Source: Marinomonas pollencensis (lineage in GTDB: Bacteria; Pseudomonadota; Gammaproteobacteria; Pseudomonadales; Marinomonadaceae). From it: a stretch of 64,000 nucleotides of DNA. The position numbers and the translations under genes were made by a program. The notes under the pieces are model-generated. The model did not search any database, was not told the DNA's origin, and saw only the letters and a program-made list of their open reading frames with translations. Positions within the stretch are counted from its first letter, which is position 1. Every line of letters begins with the position of its first letter. This document shows, in pieces, positions 1 through 9,302 of this stretch. The stretch spans positions 332,510 to 396,509 of the forward strand of contig NZ_QUNG01000001.1 of assembly GCF_003387375.1 (NCBI RefSeq), in the 5' to 3' direction.

Positions 1-92
1 CCCACCACGGTTACACCTGAGACATCCTGTAAAACACGGCTAATTCCTTGACTCACCATATCGTGGTCATCAACTATCAGGATTTTTAACAA
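1..92 (-). CDS. gacA: Response regulator, GacA/UvrY type (N-terminal end only)
   Basis: The reverse strand reads from a TTG start at 92 and leaves the window after 30 residues. The fragment begins LKILIVDDHDMVSQGISRVL, the first beta strand and acidic pocket (Asp-Asp) of a receiver domain. It closely resembles the start of GacA/UvrY, the NarL-type regulators of the Csr/Rsm small-RNA system. An AAGGTGG ribosome binding site five bases upstream supports the TTG start. The phosphorylated aspartate and the HTH domain are outside the window, so the family is clear but the GacA assignment is inferred. Confidence 0.7.
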   Translation of the reverse strand, partial: MLKILIVDDHDMVSQGISRVLQDVSGVTVV

Positions 93-207
93 AGGAACCA
101 CCTTACTCACTAGTTAACTTAGTCCTCTATTACTATGTTAACCATAATGACACGGGTCTCATAGCGCTGAGAACATTTTATTTTTTCTATTAACCTAACC
201 ACTTAGG

Positions 208-1008
208 TCACTCTGGTAAGGTGCCGCTGTAGCCCATTGCTTTCAGTTTCTCTGCTGCGATAAGGCGATATCGCTGGCGAATCCCTGTGCCCAAGGTTTT
301 TTGCGTGTAATACAGCACAGGAGCAACCTCTTCTTCAGGCAAATTCAAGGCCTTAGCAATGTCGCTAATAAGCGTATCGACACCGACTGAGTATTTGTTT
401 TCGATCATCGTCACTTTCGGCACAACAAGGCGCTCACCAGAAATCACCCGATCGACAATATTACGATAATTTTCTTCGTAAAGAGGCCACGAGACACGCT
501 CCTCTTCTGACTTAAGCTTGTACCAGCCAGTTTGCGTACCTGCAAAATACACCGCAGGGTGAGACCAATGAAACAGCAAAGGGTCTGAACGACAAGCGCA
601 GGCTTCTAAATAAGCAGAACGCGGGTCCAACAAACCATAAGCTTTATAAGCTGTATTAATCAGCTTAAGAAACTCTGAAATGGTTGGAGGCCATGCATAC
701 ACTTCTTTGGTACGTTCTACCGCATATGCCAGCAGCGGCTCCTGAAACCCCTTTAACGCAACCGCCCACTCACGCTTAGCCAGCTTTACCTCATCAGGAT
801 TACTGTAAGCCGAGGCAAATTTGTGGGTATAAATCGCTTTAAAACGAGCAAACAACATGTTCACCAAGACGCGCGTTTGCTGCTGCGCTTCGTCTCTCTG
901 ACTATCCTGCTGGGTATTACCAGTCTGTGTCGTGGATGTTGGTGAGGGCGTCGCTAACTTGCTCTCGAGAGGTTTTATTAAATTTTGTACTGCCTGAGGT
1001 TCCTTCAT
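208..1008 (-). CDS. Lambda P-like replicative helicase loader candidate
   Basis: A 266-residue protein. After a Gln/Thr-rich N-terminal 45 residues, positions 46-170 resemble phage lambda replication protein P: a helical segment, then REWAVALKGF (compare RRQWVLAF in lambda P), then WPPTISEFLKL (compare FLPSPGQFVAW). Lambda P captures the host DnaB helicase and delivers it to an origin. The first 92 bp overlap the end of the upstream DnaT/lambda O-like gene in another frame, so the two are translationally linked. A later ATG at 858 would remove the overlap, but the family similarity begins before it, so I keep the longer form. No phage genes surround the pair, so it looks like a resident chromosomal gene. 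From memory, a domesticated lambda O/P-derived pair called dopC/dopE has been proposed as a chromosomal helicase loader. I cannot confirm that this is that pair. Confidence 0.65.
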   Translation of the reverse strand: MKEPQAVQNLIKPLESKLATPSPTSTTQTGNTQQDSQRDEAQQQTRVLVNMLFARFKAIYTHKFASAYSNPDEVKLAKREWAVALKGFQEPLLAYAVERTKEVYAWPPTISEFLKLINTAYKAYGLLDPRSAYLEACACRSDPLLFHWSHPAVYFAGTQTGWYKLKSEEERVSWPLYEENYRNIVDRVISGERLVVPKVTMIENKYSVGVDTLISDIAKALNLPEEEVAPVLYYTQKTLGTGIRQRYRLIAAEKLKAMGYSGTLPE

Positions 1009-1780
1009 AAGAAGATCGATCCGATTGTTTGTACTGCCACTGACGTTTTACGTATTTAAAAAATTCGCTGTTCCAAGTTCTGACATTTTTTCGCTGCTCT
1101 TTAATACGCAACAAGAACTCCGCTTGCAGCGATAAGGCAAACTCTTTACTAATGCCCGCTTGCGCAACCTGTTCCAACGTCGCTTCTTCTGGTTGCCATT
1201 GATCGGGCTGGCGAGAGCGCTCCTTTTGCTCTAAATACAAGTCAAAGTCGGTCACTCCACGCCTATCATTAACCACTGGCGGTGTTGCATATTCTTGATG
1301 TCGCGCCGTGTGCCTTGGCGCATAGCTGGCCTTAGGAGCACTCGACTGAGGCGGCTTCGGGGTGAACTGTGATTGTGGTGCCCCTGTCGGTGTTGCAGAT
1401 GCCCTATTTAGGCTGGCGTTATCACGTGCTTCTTGCTGCAAACGATTGACTTTGGTCATCAATAAATCATCGCCACCAGCAGGCGCTGAATGCGTTTCTT
1501 TTCTTGCTCCTGACGCCTCAACCAGATGAATCTCTAACAATTGGTCATGGCGCTGAAAACTCAGTAACTGGCTAATTTGTAAGTTTGCCAATAAGCGCAT
1601 CACCATAGGCACAGTCCAAAACGGCAACTGAGTACTTAAGTGTGCGATTTCTATTTTCAAAACAGCGGAGTTCAGCACATAAGTCTGTTGTTTTAAAAAG
1701 GTTAAAAGCACCGTCTCTTCTAGGCCTACCTGTGCTGCCATAGAAAAAGAAATAGGTAATAAATAATCGTTGTTCAACAT
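917..1780 (-). CDS. Lambda O/DnaT-like replication protein
   Basis: A 287-residue protein. Residues 1-90 are hydrophobic-helical and look like a winged-helix domain of the replication-initiator type. Residues 95-185 are a low-complexity Pro/Ser/Gln/Thr linker. Residues about 195-250 match the DnaT-type ssDNA-binding domain (WQPEEATLEQVAQAGI, then WNSEFFKYVKRQWQYK), which in E. coli primosomal DnaT binds ssDNA and helps load DnaB. Its end overlaps the lambda P-like gene by 92 bp. The pair has the lambda O-P layout: a DNA-binding protein followed by a helicase-loading protein. Function in chromosomal replication or restart is inference. The C-terminal domain match is the firmest part. Confidence 0.65.
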   Translation of the reverse strand: MLNNDYLLPISFSMAAQVGLEETVLLTFLKQQTYVLNSAVLKIEIAHLSTQLPFWTVPMVMRLLANLQISQLLSFQRHDQLLEIHLVEASGARKETHSAPAGGDDLLMTKVNRLQQEARDNASLNRASATPTGAPQSQFTPKPPQSSAPKASYAPRHTARHQEYATPPVVNDRRGVTDFDLYLEQKERSRQPDQWQPEEATLEQVAQAGISKEFALSLQAEFLLRIKEQRKNVRTWNSEFFKYVKRQWQYKQSDRSSYEGTSGSTKFNKTSREQVSDALTNIHDTDW

Positions 1781-2015
1781 CGTTCTCGCTTCACACGTTT
1801 AGCCTCTCAGTCTAACAAAAGCTCGCCTCATAAGCACGATAACCCGTAAAACCCTTGGCCTGCAATCTAAGGTTTTTTTCACTAACAAAGACTAATGACA
1901 ATTACATTACCGTTACATTAAGCATCATTGACAGCACCAAAATGGACTTCTATGCTCAGGCTGTAGGTCACTAAAAACCCCTACCCAAATCAACTTTACT
2001 GAGGAGAAAAGTTGT

Positions 2016-2333
2016 ATGCACACAATTAATATTACTGGACACCACTTAGACATCACCCCAGCAATCAAAGATCATATCACTGAAAAATTCAGCAAAGTCT
2101 CAAAACTGACCGATCAAATAACTACCATCAATATCATCTTATTAAAAGACAGCAAAAATCAAAAAGCCGAAGCCACTCTTCATCTTCCAGGCAAAGAAAT
2201 TTTTGCGGCAGCCTCCTCGCAGGACAGGCTATTTCATGCTATTGATGCCATGGTAGACAAGTTAACTAGGCAAGTAGAAAAGCACAAAACCAAACAAAAT
2301 ACTGTTAGCCACAAGGCCGCAGTTGTTTCCTAG
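2016..2333 (+). CDS. hpf: Ribosome hibernation promoting factor, short form
   Basis: A 105-residue protein of the HPF/YfiA family, which binds the 30S decoding centre and stores ribosomes as inactive 100S dimers (with RMF) or 70S monomers in stationary phase. The N-terminus INITGHHLDITPAIKDHI and the central KAEATLHLPGKEIFA are characteristic of the beta-alpha-beta-beta-beta-alpha fold. The basic C-terminus LTRQVEKHKTK is also typical. The length fits short HPF, since the long form has an extra dimerisation domain. A strong GAGGAGAAAAG site precedes the ATG, and an intrinsic terminator follows, so it is probably monocistronic. In many relatives hpf sits downstream of rpoN. Here it stands alone, so a YfiA/RaiA label is also possible. 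Confidence 0.85.
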   Translation: MHTINITGHHLDITPAIKDHITEKFSKVSKLTDQITTINIILLKDSKNQKAEATLHLPGKEIFAAASSQDRLFHAIDAMVDKLTRQVEKHKTKQNTVSHKAAVVS

Positions 2334-2381
2334 CCGTTATCGCTCGTTATTGCCAAACGGCAACCAAAACCTTTCCAAAAG

Positions 2382-2405
2382 CACCGAGCACAGCTCGGTG
2401 TTTTT
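2382..2405 (+). terminator. Intrinsic terminator after hpf
   Basis: A perfect 8-bp stem (CACCGAGC / GCTCGGTG) with an ACA loop is followed by five T residues, 48 bp after the hpf stop codon. Confidence 0.9.
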
Positions 2406-2503
2406 GTATTAAGTTGTAACTATCTAAAACACATCTTGAGTTTTTGAACTAACAGCCTCATATTAAGTCATAAGGTAAACATAAACTTTAAGGAGTACCT
2501 CTC

Positions 2504-3160
2504 ATGCGTTACACCGAAGCCCTTTCGACACACACGTCCAAATCGGCCAACAAAACGCTCCGCAACACCTACGGGTTGTTATCGCTAACATTGTTGTTCA
2601 GCGCCTTTACTGCGGGCATGAGCTTGGCCTTTAACTTACCTCACCCAGGACTCATCATTACCTTGGTGGGTTTTTATGGTTTGCTTTTCTTAACCCATAA
2701 ATTTAAAAACAGCGCCCTCGGCATTCTGTTTGTCTTCGCGCTAACGGGCTTTATGGGGATCACATTAGGCCCTATTTTAAACGCCTATCTAAGCATGACA
2801 AATGGTGCTAGCTTGATCATGAGCGCATTAGCCATTACTGGCCTTTCTTTCTTAGGCTTGTCCGCTTACGCTCTTGTTTCTAAAAAAGACTTCAGCTTTC
2901 TAAACGGCTTTATTACCGTTGGTTTCTTTGTTTTATTGTTTGCTGTTATCGCAGGTATTTTCGTCCAAATGCCAGCCTTGCAAATATTTATCTCAGCGGG
3001 CTTTGCTCTCTTCTCAGCCGCTATTATTTTGCTGCAAACAAGCCAAATCATTAACGGTGGTGAAACCAACTACATAATGGCAACAGTGAATCTTTATGTT
3101 TCTCTGTACAACATGTTCTTGAGCGTTTTGTCTCTACTAGGCATGGCGAACGACGACTAA
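2504..3160 (+). CDS. yccA: YccA, Bax inhibitor-1 family membrane protein
   Basis: A 218-residue, very hydrophobic protein with about seven predicted membrane segments, as in the TMBIM/BI-1 family. E. coli YccA is an inner-membrane substrate and modulator of the FtsH protease. An N-terminal cytoplasmic segment of about 20 residues (SKSANKTLRNTYGLLSLTLL) precedes the first helix. The C-terminal NLYVSLYNMFLSVLSLLG is the usual family ending. It has its own AAGGAG site and a terminator directly behind it, and it precedes tusDCBE as in Pseudomonas and near E. coli tusE. Confidence 0.9.
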   Translation: MRYTEALSTHTSKSANKTLRNTYGLLSLTLLFSAFTAGMSLAFNLPHPGLIITLVGFYGLLFLTHKFKNSALGILFVFALTGFMGITLGPILNAYLSMTNGASLIMSALAITGLSFLGLSAYALVSKKDFSFLNGFITVGFFVLLFAVIAGIFVQMPALQIFISAGFALFSAAIILLQTSQIINGGETNYIMATVNLYVSLYNMFLSVLSLLGMANDD

Positions 3161-3186
3161 AAACAGTCAACTAGAAAGAATAAATC

Positions 3187-3211
3187 AAGGCCGCTGCATG
3201 CGGCCTTTTTT
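3187..3211 (+). terminator. Intrinsic terminator after yccA
   Basis: A GGCCGC / GCGGCC stem with a five-base loop (TGCAT) is followed by six T residues. It separates yccA from tusD. Confidence 0.9.
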
Positions 3212-3254
3212 ATTGGTAAACTCTGCACTTACTTGCAACAAGGTACAGGATTCG

Positions 3255-3647
3255 ATGCAATACGCACTCTTAGTCACAGGCTCCCCTTATCAAACAAAGG
3301 CCTGCCATAGCGCCCTAAAGTTTCTAAAAGCCGCTCTTCTCAATCCACAACACACACCGATAGGAGTTTTCTTTTACGAAGAGGCTGTGCTGATTGGTAA
3401 CGCACTAAGCCAACCACCAAGAGATGAATTTGACTTAAGAAAAGAGTGGGCGGAGCTCGCCAAAGCGCACCATATACCACTCTACTTATGCATCGCTGCC
3501 TCAGTGCGGCGCGGCATCGTTAACGAAACAGAAAGCAAGCGCTATGAGCTATCGCAACACAGCTTGGCAGAAGGCTTCCAACTTGAAGGTTTAGGCACTC
3601 TGGTTGAGCTCATGAACACCACCAGCAAACTGATACAGTTTAGGTAA
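3255..3647 (+). CDS. tusD: TusD, sulfur relay subunit for tRNA 2-thiouridylation
   Basis: A 130-residue DsrE-fold subunit of the cytoplasmic TusBCD complex. It accepts persulfide sulfur from TusA and passes it to TusE, for MnmA to thiolate U34 of Lys, Glu and Gln tRNAs. The N-terminus MQYALLVTGSPYQTKACHSAL matches TusD and fixes the start at 3255. An upstream in-frame start at 3198 would lie inside the yccA terminator. A cysteine in LYLCIAASVRRG corresponds to the sulfur-carrying Cys of TusD. The gene is first in tusDCBE, and the partner mnmA is at 18242. Confidence 0.92.
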   Translation: MQYALLVTGSPYQTKACHSALKFLKAALLNPQHTPIGVFFYEEAVLIGNALSQPPRDEFDLRKEWAELAKAHHIPLYLCIAASVRRGIVNETESKRYELSQHSLAEGFQLEGLGTLVELMNTTSKLIQFR

Positions 3648-3652
3648 CCACT

Positions 3653-4000
3653 ATGAACAACACCCTAATACACCTAAGCAGTTCACCCTTTTCCAGCCTT
3701 TCTTGTAAAGAGGGCTTAGACCTTGCTTTAGTGCTCGCAACCTTCGAGCAGCCGGTTGACCTATGCCTCTCTGGCGCAGCCATCGCCCTGCTTTACAGCG
3801 GTCAAAACCCTAATCAAACTGACGGCAAACATTTATATAAACTGCTGGATGGTCTCACGTTTTATGACATTGAAAATGTATACGTTGAAGCCAATAACGG
3901 GCTAATTCGAGAGTCAGATATTTGGCCAAACTATCAAGCGCTCGATACACCAAGCTGGCACGCTCTCTTTTCACAGTACCAACACGTTTTTCGGTTTTAA
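3653..4000 (+). CDS. tusC: TusC, sulfur relay subunit
   Basis: A 115-residue DsrF-like member of the TusBCD heterohexamer, five bases behind tusD. The SSSPFSSLSCKEGLDLALVLATF start and the FYDIENVYVEANNGL segment fit the family. TusC lacks a sulfur-handling role of its own in E. coli and is thought to be structural. It is followed by tusB after two bases. Confidence 0.9.
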   Translation: MNNTLIHLSSSPFSSLSCKEGLDLALVLATFEQPVDLCLSGAAIALLYSGQNPNQTDGKHLYKLLDGLTFYDIENVYVEANNGLIRESDIWPNYQALDTPSWHALFSQYQHVFRF

Positions 4001-4002
4001 TC

Positions 4003-4293
4003 ATGCGACTACATCAAATAAATCAACTAATGTATCCCGTAGACATCGAGCAAACTTGGCATCACGCACTGCAAGTTGGCGACGCTTTACTATTACTAGA
4101 AGAAGCCATTCTGCGCTGCACTACTGAGCAACAGGCGATGCTCGCTTCATTAGTAGCAGAAAAATCGCTCTGCCTTTATTATTTACAAAGTGATGCGCTT
4201 GCCTACGGCGTCGACCCCGCCATAGGCACAGCACTTAACGATCAAGAGTGGGTCACATTAACCCTCTCTGCCGACGCAAACATAAGCTGGTAA
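4003..4293 (+). CDS. tusB: TusB, sulfur relay subunit
   Basis: A 96-residue DsrH-like subunit of TusBCD. The start MRLHQINQL at 4003 is chosen because TusB proteins begin with a short strand followed by GDALLLLEEAI. The open frame extends back to 3922, inside tusC, but that extension matches nothing. The C-terminus NISW resembles the usual TusB ending (AW or SW). The spacing of 2 bp from tusC and 4 bp to tusE indicates translational coupling. Confidence 0.85.
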   Translation: MRLHQINQLMYPVDIEQTWHHALQVGDALLLLEEAILRCTTEQQAMLASLVAEKSLCLYYLQSDALAYGVDPAIGTALNDQEWVTLTLSADANISW

Positions 4294-4297
4294 ACCA

Positions 4298-4624
4298 ATG
4301 AATAACAGCATAGATAACATAGCTTTGGACGAGGAAGGCTACTTACTGAATCTAGCCGATTGGACAGCAGATCTCGCCTTATACCTTGCCGAAAAAGAAT
4401 CCCTTGAATTAACAGAGCAACACTGGGAGATCATTTACTTACTGAGAGACTTCTACCAACAGTTTGAAGTCTCTCCAGCCATGCGCCCTCTGGTGAAAGC
4501 CGTATCCAAATCACTTGGCCCTGAAAAAGGTAAAAGCATTTACCTAATGAAACTGTTTCCTGGTAGCCCGCCAAAACTGGCTGCGAAAATCGCAGGGCTA
4601 CCCAAACCCGCTAATTGCCTATAA
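4298..4624 (+). CDS. tusE: TusE/DsrC-family sulfur carrier
   Basis: A 108-residue DsrC-family protein. It carries the persulfide from TusBCD to MnmA. The diagnostic C-terminal arm LAAKIAGLPKPANCL ends with the conserved penultimate cysteine that bears the sulfur. The second Cys found in DsrC of sulfite reducers (about ten residues before it) is absent, as expected for TusE rather than dissimilatory DsrC. It is the last gene of the tus operon, ahead of a strong bidirectional terminator. Confidence 0.92.
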   Translation: MNNSIDNIALDEEGYLLNLADWTADLALYLAEKESLELTEQHWEIIYLLRDFYQQFEVSPAMRPLVKAVSKSLGPEKGKSIYLMKLFPGSPPKLAAKIAGLPKPANCL

Positions 4625-4651
4625 TTTAGCAAGCCATCGCTAACCCGCATA

Positions 4652-4690
4652 AAAAAAGCGCCTTGCTTAGAATAAACAAGGCGCTTTTTT
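4652..4690. terminator. Bidirectional terminator between tusE and cobA
   Basis: A long stem (AAAAAGCGCCTTG / CAAGGCGCTTTTT) with a loop of about 11 bases has A and T tracts on opposite sides, so it can end the rightward tus operon and the leftward cobA transcript. Confidence 0.9.
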
Positions 4691-4731
4691 ATTAAGCATT
4701 GCAGCACTCGCCGAATAGGCAATTCGAAAGC

Positions 4732-5475
4732 CTAATACTTTCCATGCCACTCCAGCTTATTCTGTAACGTCACTACGTCACCAACAATCAATAAGGCTGG
4801 TGACTTCACTTCATTTTGCTTAGTAACGGCTAAAATGTCTCGAATCGTAGAGGTGAATACCCGTTGCTCAGAAGTGGTGCCTTTTTCCACCACAGCTACA
4901 GGCATTGAGGGCACCATCCCAAAACGAATAAGCGATTGACTGATTTCTTCTAGGCCCGTTAACCCCATATAAATAACCAAGGTTTGTGCTGGATGCACCA
5001 GCTCATCCCATGGCAAATCCGTGCTGCCATCTTTAAGATGGCCGGTTAAGAAGCGTACCGATTGTGCGTAATCCCGGTGCGTTAAAGGAATCCCTGCGTA
5101 AGCGGCGCAACCTGCCGCTGCGGTAATCCCTGGCACTACCTCAAATGGCACATGCTCTTGCACCAACTCTTCAAGCTCTTCTCCGCCGCGCCCAAAAATA
5201 AAAGGGTCACCGCCTTTTAAGCGCACCACCATTTTGCCTTCTTTAGCCTTAACAGCGAGCAAACTATTGATCTCTTCCTGAGGCAAGCTATGCATCGACT
5301 TTGCTTTGCCGACGTACATTTTCTCGGCCGTTTCAGGGATCAAGGCAATAATTTCTGCGCCCACCAAACGATCATAAAGCACCACATCGGCTGAGGTAAT
5401 CAAGCGATGTGCTTTCATGGTCAATAGCTCTGGATCACCTGGCCCAGCACCTACTAAATACACTTTACCAGTCAT
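4732..5475 (-). CDS. cobA: Uroporphyrinogen-III C-methyltransferase (SUMT)
   Basis: A 247-residue single-domain SUMT that transfers two methyl groups from S-adenosylmethionine to uroporphyrinogen III, giving precorrin-2 for siroheme or cobalamin. Visible motifs are [12 protein letters not shown] near the N-terminus, [18 protein letters not shown] around residues 80-97 and [20 protein letters not shown]. It lacks the CysG dehydrogenase/chelatase half, so another enzyme must finish siroheme. It lies downstream of serS, separated by a terminator, as in Pseudomonas, where cysG follows serS. Confidence 0.93.
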   Translation of the reverse strand: MTGKVYLVGAGPGDPELLTMKAHRLITSADVVLYDRLVGAEIIALIPETAEKMYVGKAKSMHSLPQEEINSLLAVKAKEGKMVVRLKGGDPFIFGRGGEELEELVQEHVPFEVVPGITAAAGCAAYAGIPLTHRDYAQSVRFLTGHLKDGSTDLPWDELVHPAQTLVIYMGLTGLEEISQSLIRFGMVPSMPVAVVEKGTTSEQRVFTSTIRDILAVTKQNEVKSPALLIVGDVVTLQNKLEWHGKY

Positions 5476-5493
5476 AGAATATCTCGTTTTACA

Positions 5494-5519
5494 AAAAAAG
5501 CCTCCTAAGAGGCTTTTTT
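5494..5519 (-). terminator. Terminator between serS and cobA
   Basis: The stem AAAAAGCCTC / GAGGCTTTTT has a CTAA loop and is flanked by A and T runs on both sides. It lies 14 bases after the serS stop and about 20 bases before the cobA start, so cobA either relies on readthrough or has its promoter in this gap. Confidence 0.8.
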
Positions 5520-5533
5520 AAATAAAGGAAAGC

Positions 5534-6892
<1,359 letters not shown>

Positions 6893-6928
6893 CTAATAGC
6901 AATCTAGATAAAATATCTTTATAACAGC

Positions 6929-7300
6929 CTAAACGAAACGCGCTAAGGCTATTCCAGCCGCCACACCGGCAATACCTAATCCACAACTCAATAATAAATA
7001 GCTTGCCGCACTTAGCCAAGCCTGCATATTGATAAGTGAGATAATTTCCAAAGAAAAGGTAGAAAAAGTAGTAAAAGCCCCTAGCAAGCCGACCATTATC
7101 AACGGACGATAAGGTTCTAGACTCGGTATTCTCTCACTAATCACGACAAAAGCCACGCCCATTAAAAAGCAACCCAACACATTGATTAACATAGTGGCCA
7201 ATGGGAAGTGATGGTGCCAGTAACTGTTTATCAAACGCGTCGCCCCGTAGCGCCCCAAGGCACCTGTTGCGCCCCCCAAAGCAATCATAAAGTAAAACAT
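6929..7300 (-). CDS. crcB: Fluoride-specific ion channel CrcB/Fluc
   Basis: A 123-residue inner-membrane protein with four hydrophobic helices. It forms antiparallel dimers that export fluoride. Family motifs are GGATGALGRYGATR in helix 1 and GLLGAFTTFSTFSLE in helix 3, the latter holding the conserved Phe and Thr/Ser lining the pore. It starts 12 bp behind rarA. No fluoride riboswitch is possible in that gap, so its expression follows the rarA operon. Confidence 0.95.
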   Translation of the reverse strand: MFYFMIALGGATGALGRYGATRLINSYWHHHFPLATMLINVLGCFLMGVAFVVISERIPSLEPYRPLIMVGLLGAFTTFSTFSLEIISLINMQAWLSAASYLLLSCGLGIAGVAAGIALARFV

Positions 7301-7312
7301 TATTAACTCTCT

Positions 7313-8656
7313 TTATTGTGTCTTTGAATAACGTCGAATCAAACTGTGGCTGTCCAATTCAGACAACCAAGCCAGTTTATCTGCTATCTTTTTTTCTAAG
7401 CCGCGTTCGGTTGGGTGGTAATAACGAACATGCGCGATTGATTCAGGAAGGTAATTTTCTCCCGCTGCGTAGGCGTTTTCTTCATTGTGGGCGTAACGAT
7501 ATTCCTCCCCATGCCCCATACTTTTAGCCAGTGCAGTGGGCGCGTTTCGCAAATGATCAGGCACTTCATAACTCGGCTGGGAGGCCACATCTGTCATCGC
7601 TTGATTAAAGGCCGTATAAACCGCATTGCTTTTTGGAGCACACGCCATGTATACAGCGGCTTGGGCAATAGCACGATTGCCCTCTCCAGGCCCTACACGC
7701 TCAAACACATCCCATGCATTTAAACCAATTTGCAGCGCCCTTGGATCGGCATTGCCAATGTCTTCTGAGGCAATAGCCAATAATCGACGCGCAATATATA
7801 AAGGGTCACAGCCACCATCCAGCATCCGCGCCATCCAATACAAGGCACCATCAGGAGAAGAGCCACGAACCGACTTATGAAAAGCGGAAATTTGGTCATA
7901 AAAAACATCACCTCCGCGGTCATAACGACGTACACTGCCACCTAACACATCCTCTAAATGCGCGTGAGATACCGCCGTACCGGGCTCAACCAAGTCTGAT
8001 AAAATCTCGAGAAAATTCAATCCTCGACGAATATCACCATCCGCCGCTTGTGCCAAGATAGCCAAATCGTTATCGCTCAACACTAACTCAGCACTCGCAA
8101 GACCTTTTTCATGATCTGCTAAAGCTCGCTGTAGGACTTGTTTGATGTCTTCGCTTGTCGGTGTTTTCAGACGATAAACTCGCGCTCTCGACAATAAGGC
8201 TGAATTCAACTCAAATGCAGGGTTCTCGGTAGTTGCACCAATAAACAAAAAGGTACCGTCTTCAATATAGGGCAAGAAAGCATCTTGCTGAGACTTATTA
8301 AAGCGGTGCACCTCATCAACAAACAATACTGTTTGGCCGCCTTTCATCATGCGCAGCTGCTGGGCTTGCTCGACCGCTGAGCGAATCTCTTTCACCCCAG
8401 ACATCACCGCTGAGATTTCAATAAACTGAGCATCCAGGGCATGGGATAACAGCTGTGCAAAGGTGGTTTTACCGACGCCTGGCGGTCCCCATAAGATAAA
8501 CGAGTGGCAATGACCCGTTTCCACCATTCTGCGCAGCGGGCGGCCTTCACCCACTAAATGTGACTGACCTATGTATTCGGATAAATTAGCTGGACGCATT
8601 CGAGCAGCAAGAGGCTGGTATCCGGTGGATTGCTGATCAGCGAATAAATCGTCCAT
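7313..8656 (-). CDS. rarA: Replication-associated recombination protein A (MgsA/RarA)
   Basis: A 447-residue AAA+ ATPase related to clamp-loader subunits and eukaryotic WRNIP1. It acts at stalled replication forks. Walker [13 protein letters not shown] (around residue 57), Walker [17 protein letters not shown], sensor 1 [11 protein letters not shown] and the C-terminal tetramerisation region (residues 260-440) are all present. Its ATG overlaps the lolA stop by one base (TAATG), as in many gammaproteobacteria, so translation is coupled to lolA. Confidence 0.95.
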   Translation of the reverse strand: MDDLFADQQSTGYQPLAARMRPANLSEYIGQSHLVGEGRPLRRMVETGHCHSFILWGPPGVGKTTFAQLLSHALDAQFIEISAVMSGVKEIRSAVEQAQQLRMMKGGQTVLFVDEVHRFNKSQQDAFLPYIEDGTFLFIGATTENPAFELNSALLSRARVYRLKTPTSEDIKQVLQRALADHEKGLASAELVLSDNDLAILAQAADGDIRRGLNFLEILSDLVEPGTAVSHAHLEDVLGGSVRRYDRGGDVFYDQISAFHKSVRGSSPDGALYWMARMLDGGCDPLYIARRLLAIASEDIGNADPRALQIGLNAWDVFERVGPGEGNRAIAQAAVYMACAPKSNAVYTAFNQAMTDVASQPSYEVPDHLRNAPTALAKSMGHGEEYRYAHNEENAYAAGENYLPESIAHVRYYHPTERGLEKKIADKLAWLSELDSHSLIRRYSKTQ

Positions 8657-9264
8657 TATTGACCTTCTGTGATGACATCCACATCACTAGGCACTGCCAT
8701 GGAAAAATTGGCACTCGCCACGCCCTTATGTTGCTCTACCTTTTTAAACTCAATCACTGTGGTTTGCCCTAAACCGTCCAGAATGCTCATAGCGCTGATC
8801 TTAGAGCCTTTAAATGCCAAAGTAAGGGTCTTAAACATTGCCTCCGTGTCTTTTGGCTCTAGACGGTATTTAAGATCACCTAGTGTAGAGACTTGATAAT
8901 TTGGCAAAACACTGGCGGCTGGCTGGCCTAATAACGCCGCTGGAGAATTACTGGCTTTTGACAAAGGCTTTTTAGTCGCTTGCTGTAAATCGACATCCCA
9001 TACCAATACAGATTTACCGTCTGAGATAATTCTTTGGGCATAAGGTGACACACTGTCCCAGACAAACTTATTCGGCTTAGACAGCAAGAAAACACCATTG
9101 CTGACTTGTACTTTGTTGCCCTTTTCGTCATAAGTGACCTGACGAAATTCCCCTTCGAGATTACGATTTTGATCCAGTAACTGAGTTAGTTGGGTTGCAG
9201 CATTACTCGCCGCATTTGCCACACCAGTGAACAATACCAACAACACCAACATCATTTTATACAT
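8656..9264 (-). CDS. lolA: Periplasmic lipoprotein chaperone LolA
   Basis: A 202-residue protein with a signal peptide ending VANA-AS (about residues 1-18). LolA takes lipoproteins from LolCDE and carries them across the periplasm to LolB. The segment [16 protein letters not shown] and [12 protein letters not shown] fit the open beta-barrel of the family. I start at MYKMML (9264) because an AGGAGAA site lies ten bases upstream. The open frame extends to 9303, but that extension would mask the signal peptide. Confidence 0.93.
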   Translation of the reverse strand: MYKMMLVLLVLFTGVANAASNAATQLTQLLDQNRNLEGEFRQVTYDEKGNKVQVSNGVFLLSKPNKFVWDSVSPYAQRIISDGKSVLVWDVDLQQATKKPLSKASNSPAALLGQPAASVLPNYQVSTLGDLKYRLEPKDTEAMFKTLTLAFKGSKISAMSILDGLGQTTVIEFKKVEQHKGVASANFSMAVPSDVDVITEGQ

Positions 9265-9302
9265 CAAACTTATTCTCCTAGACCCCGACGTCTGCCACGG
9301 CA

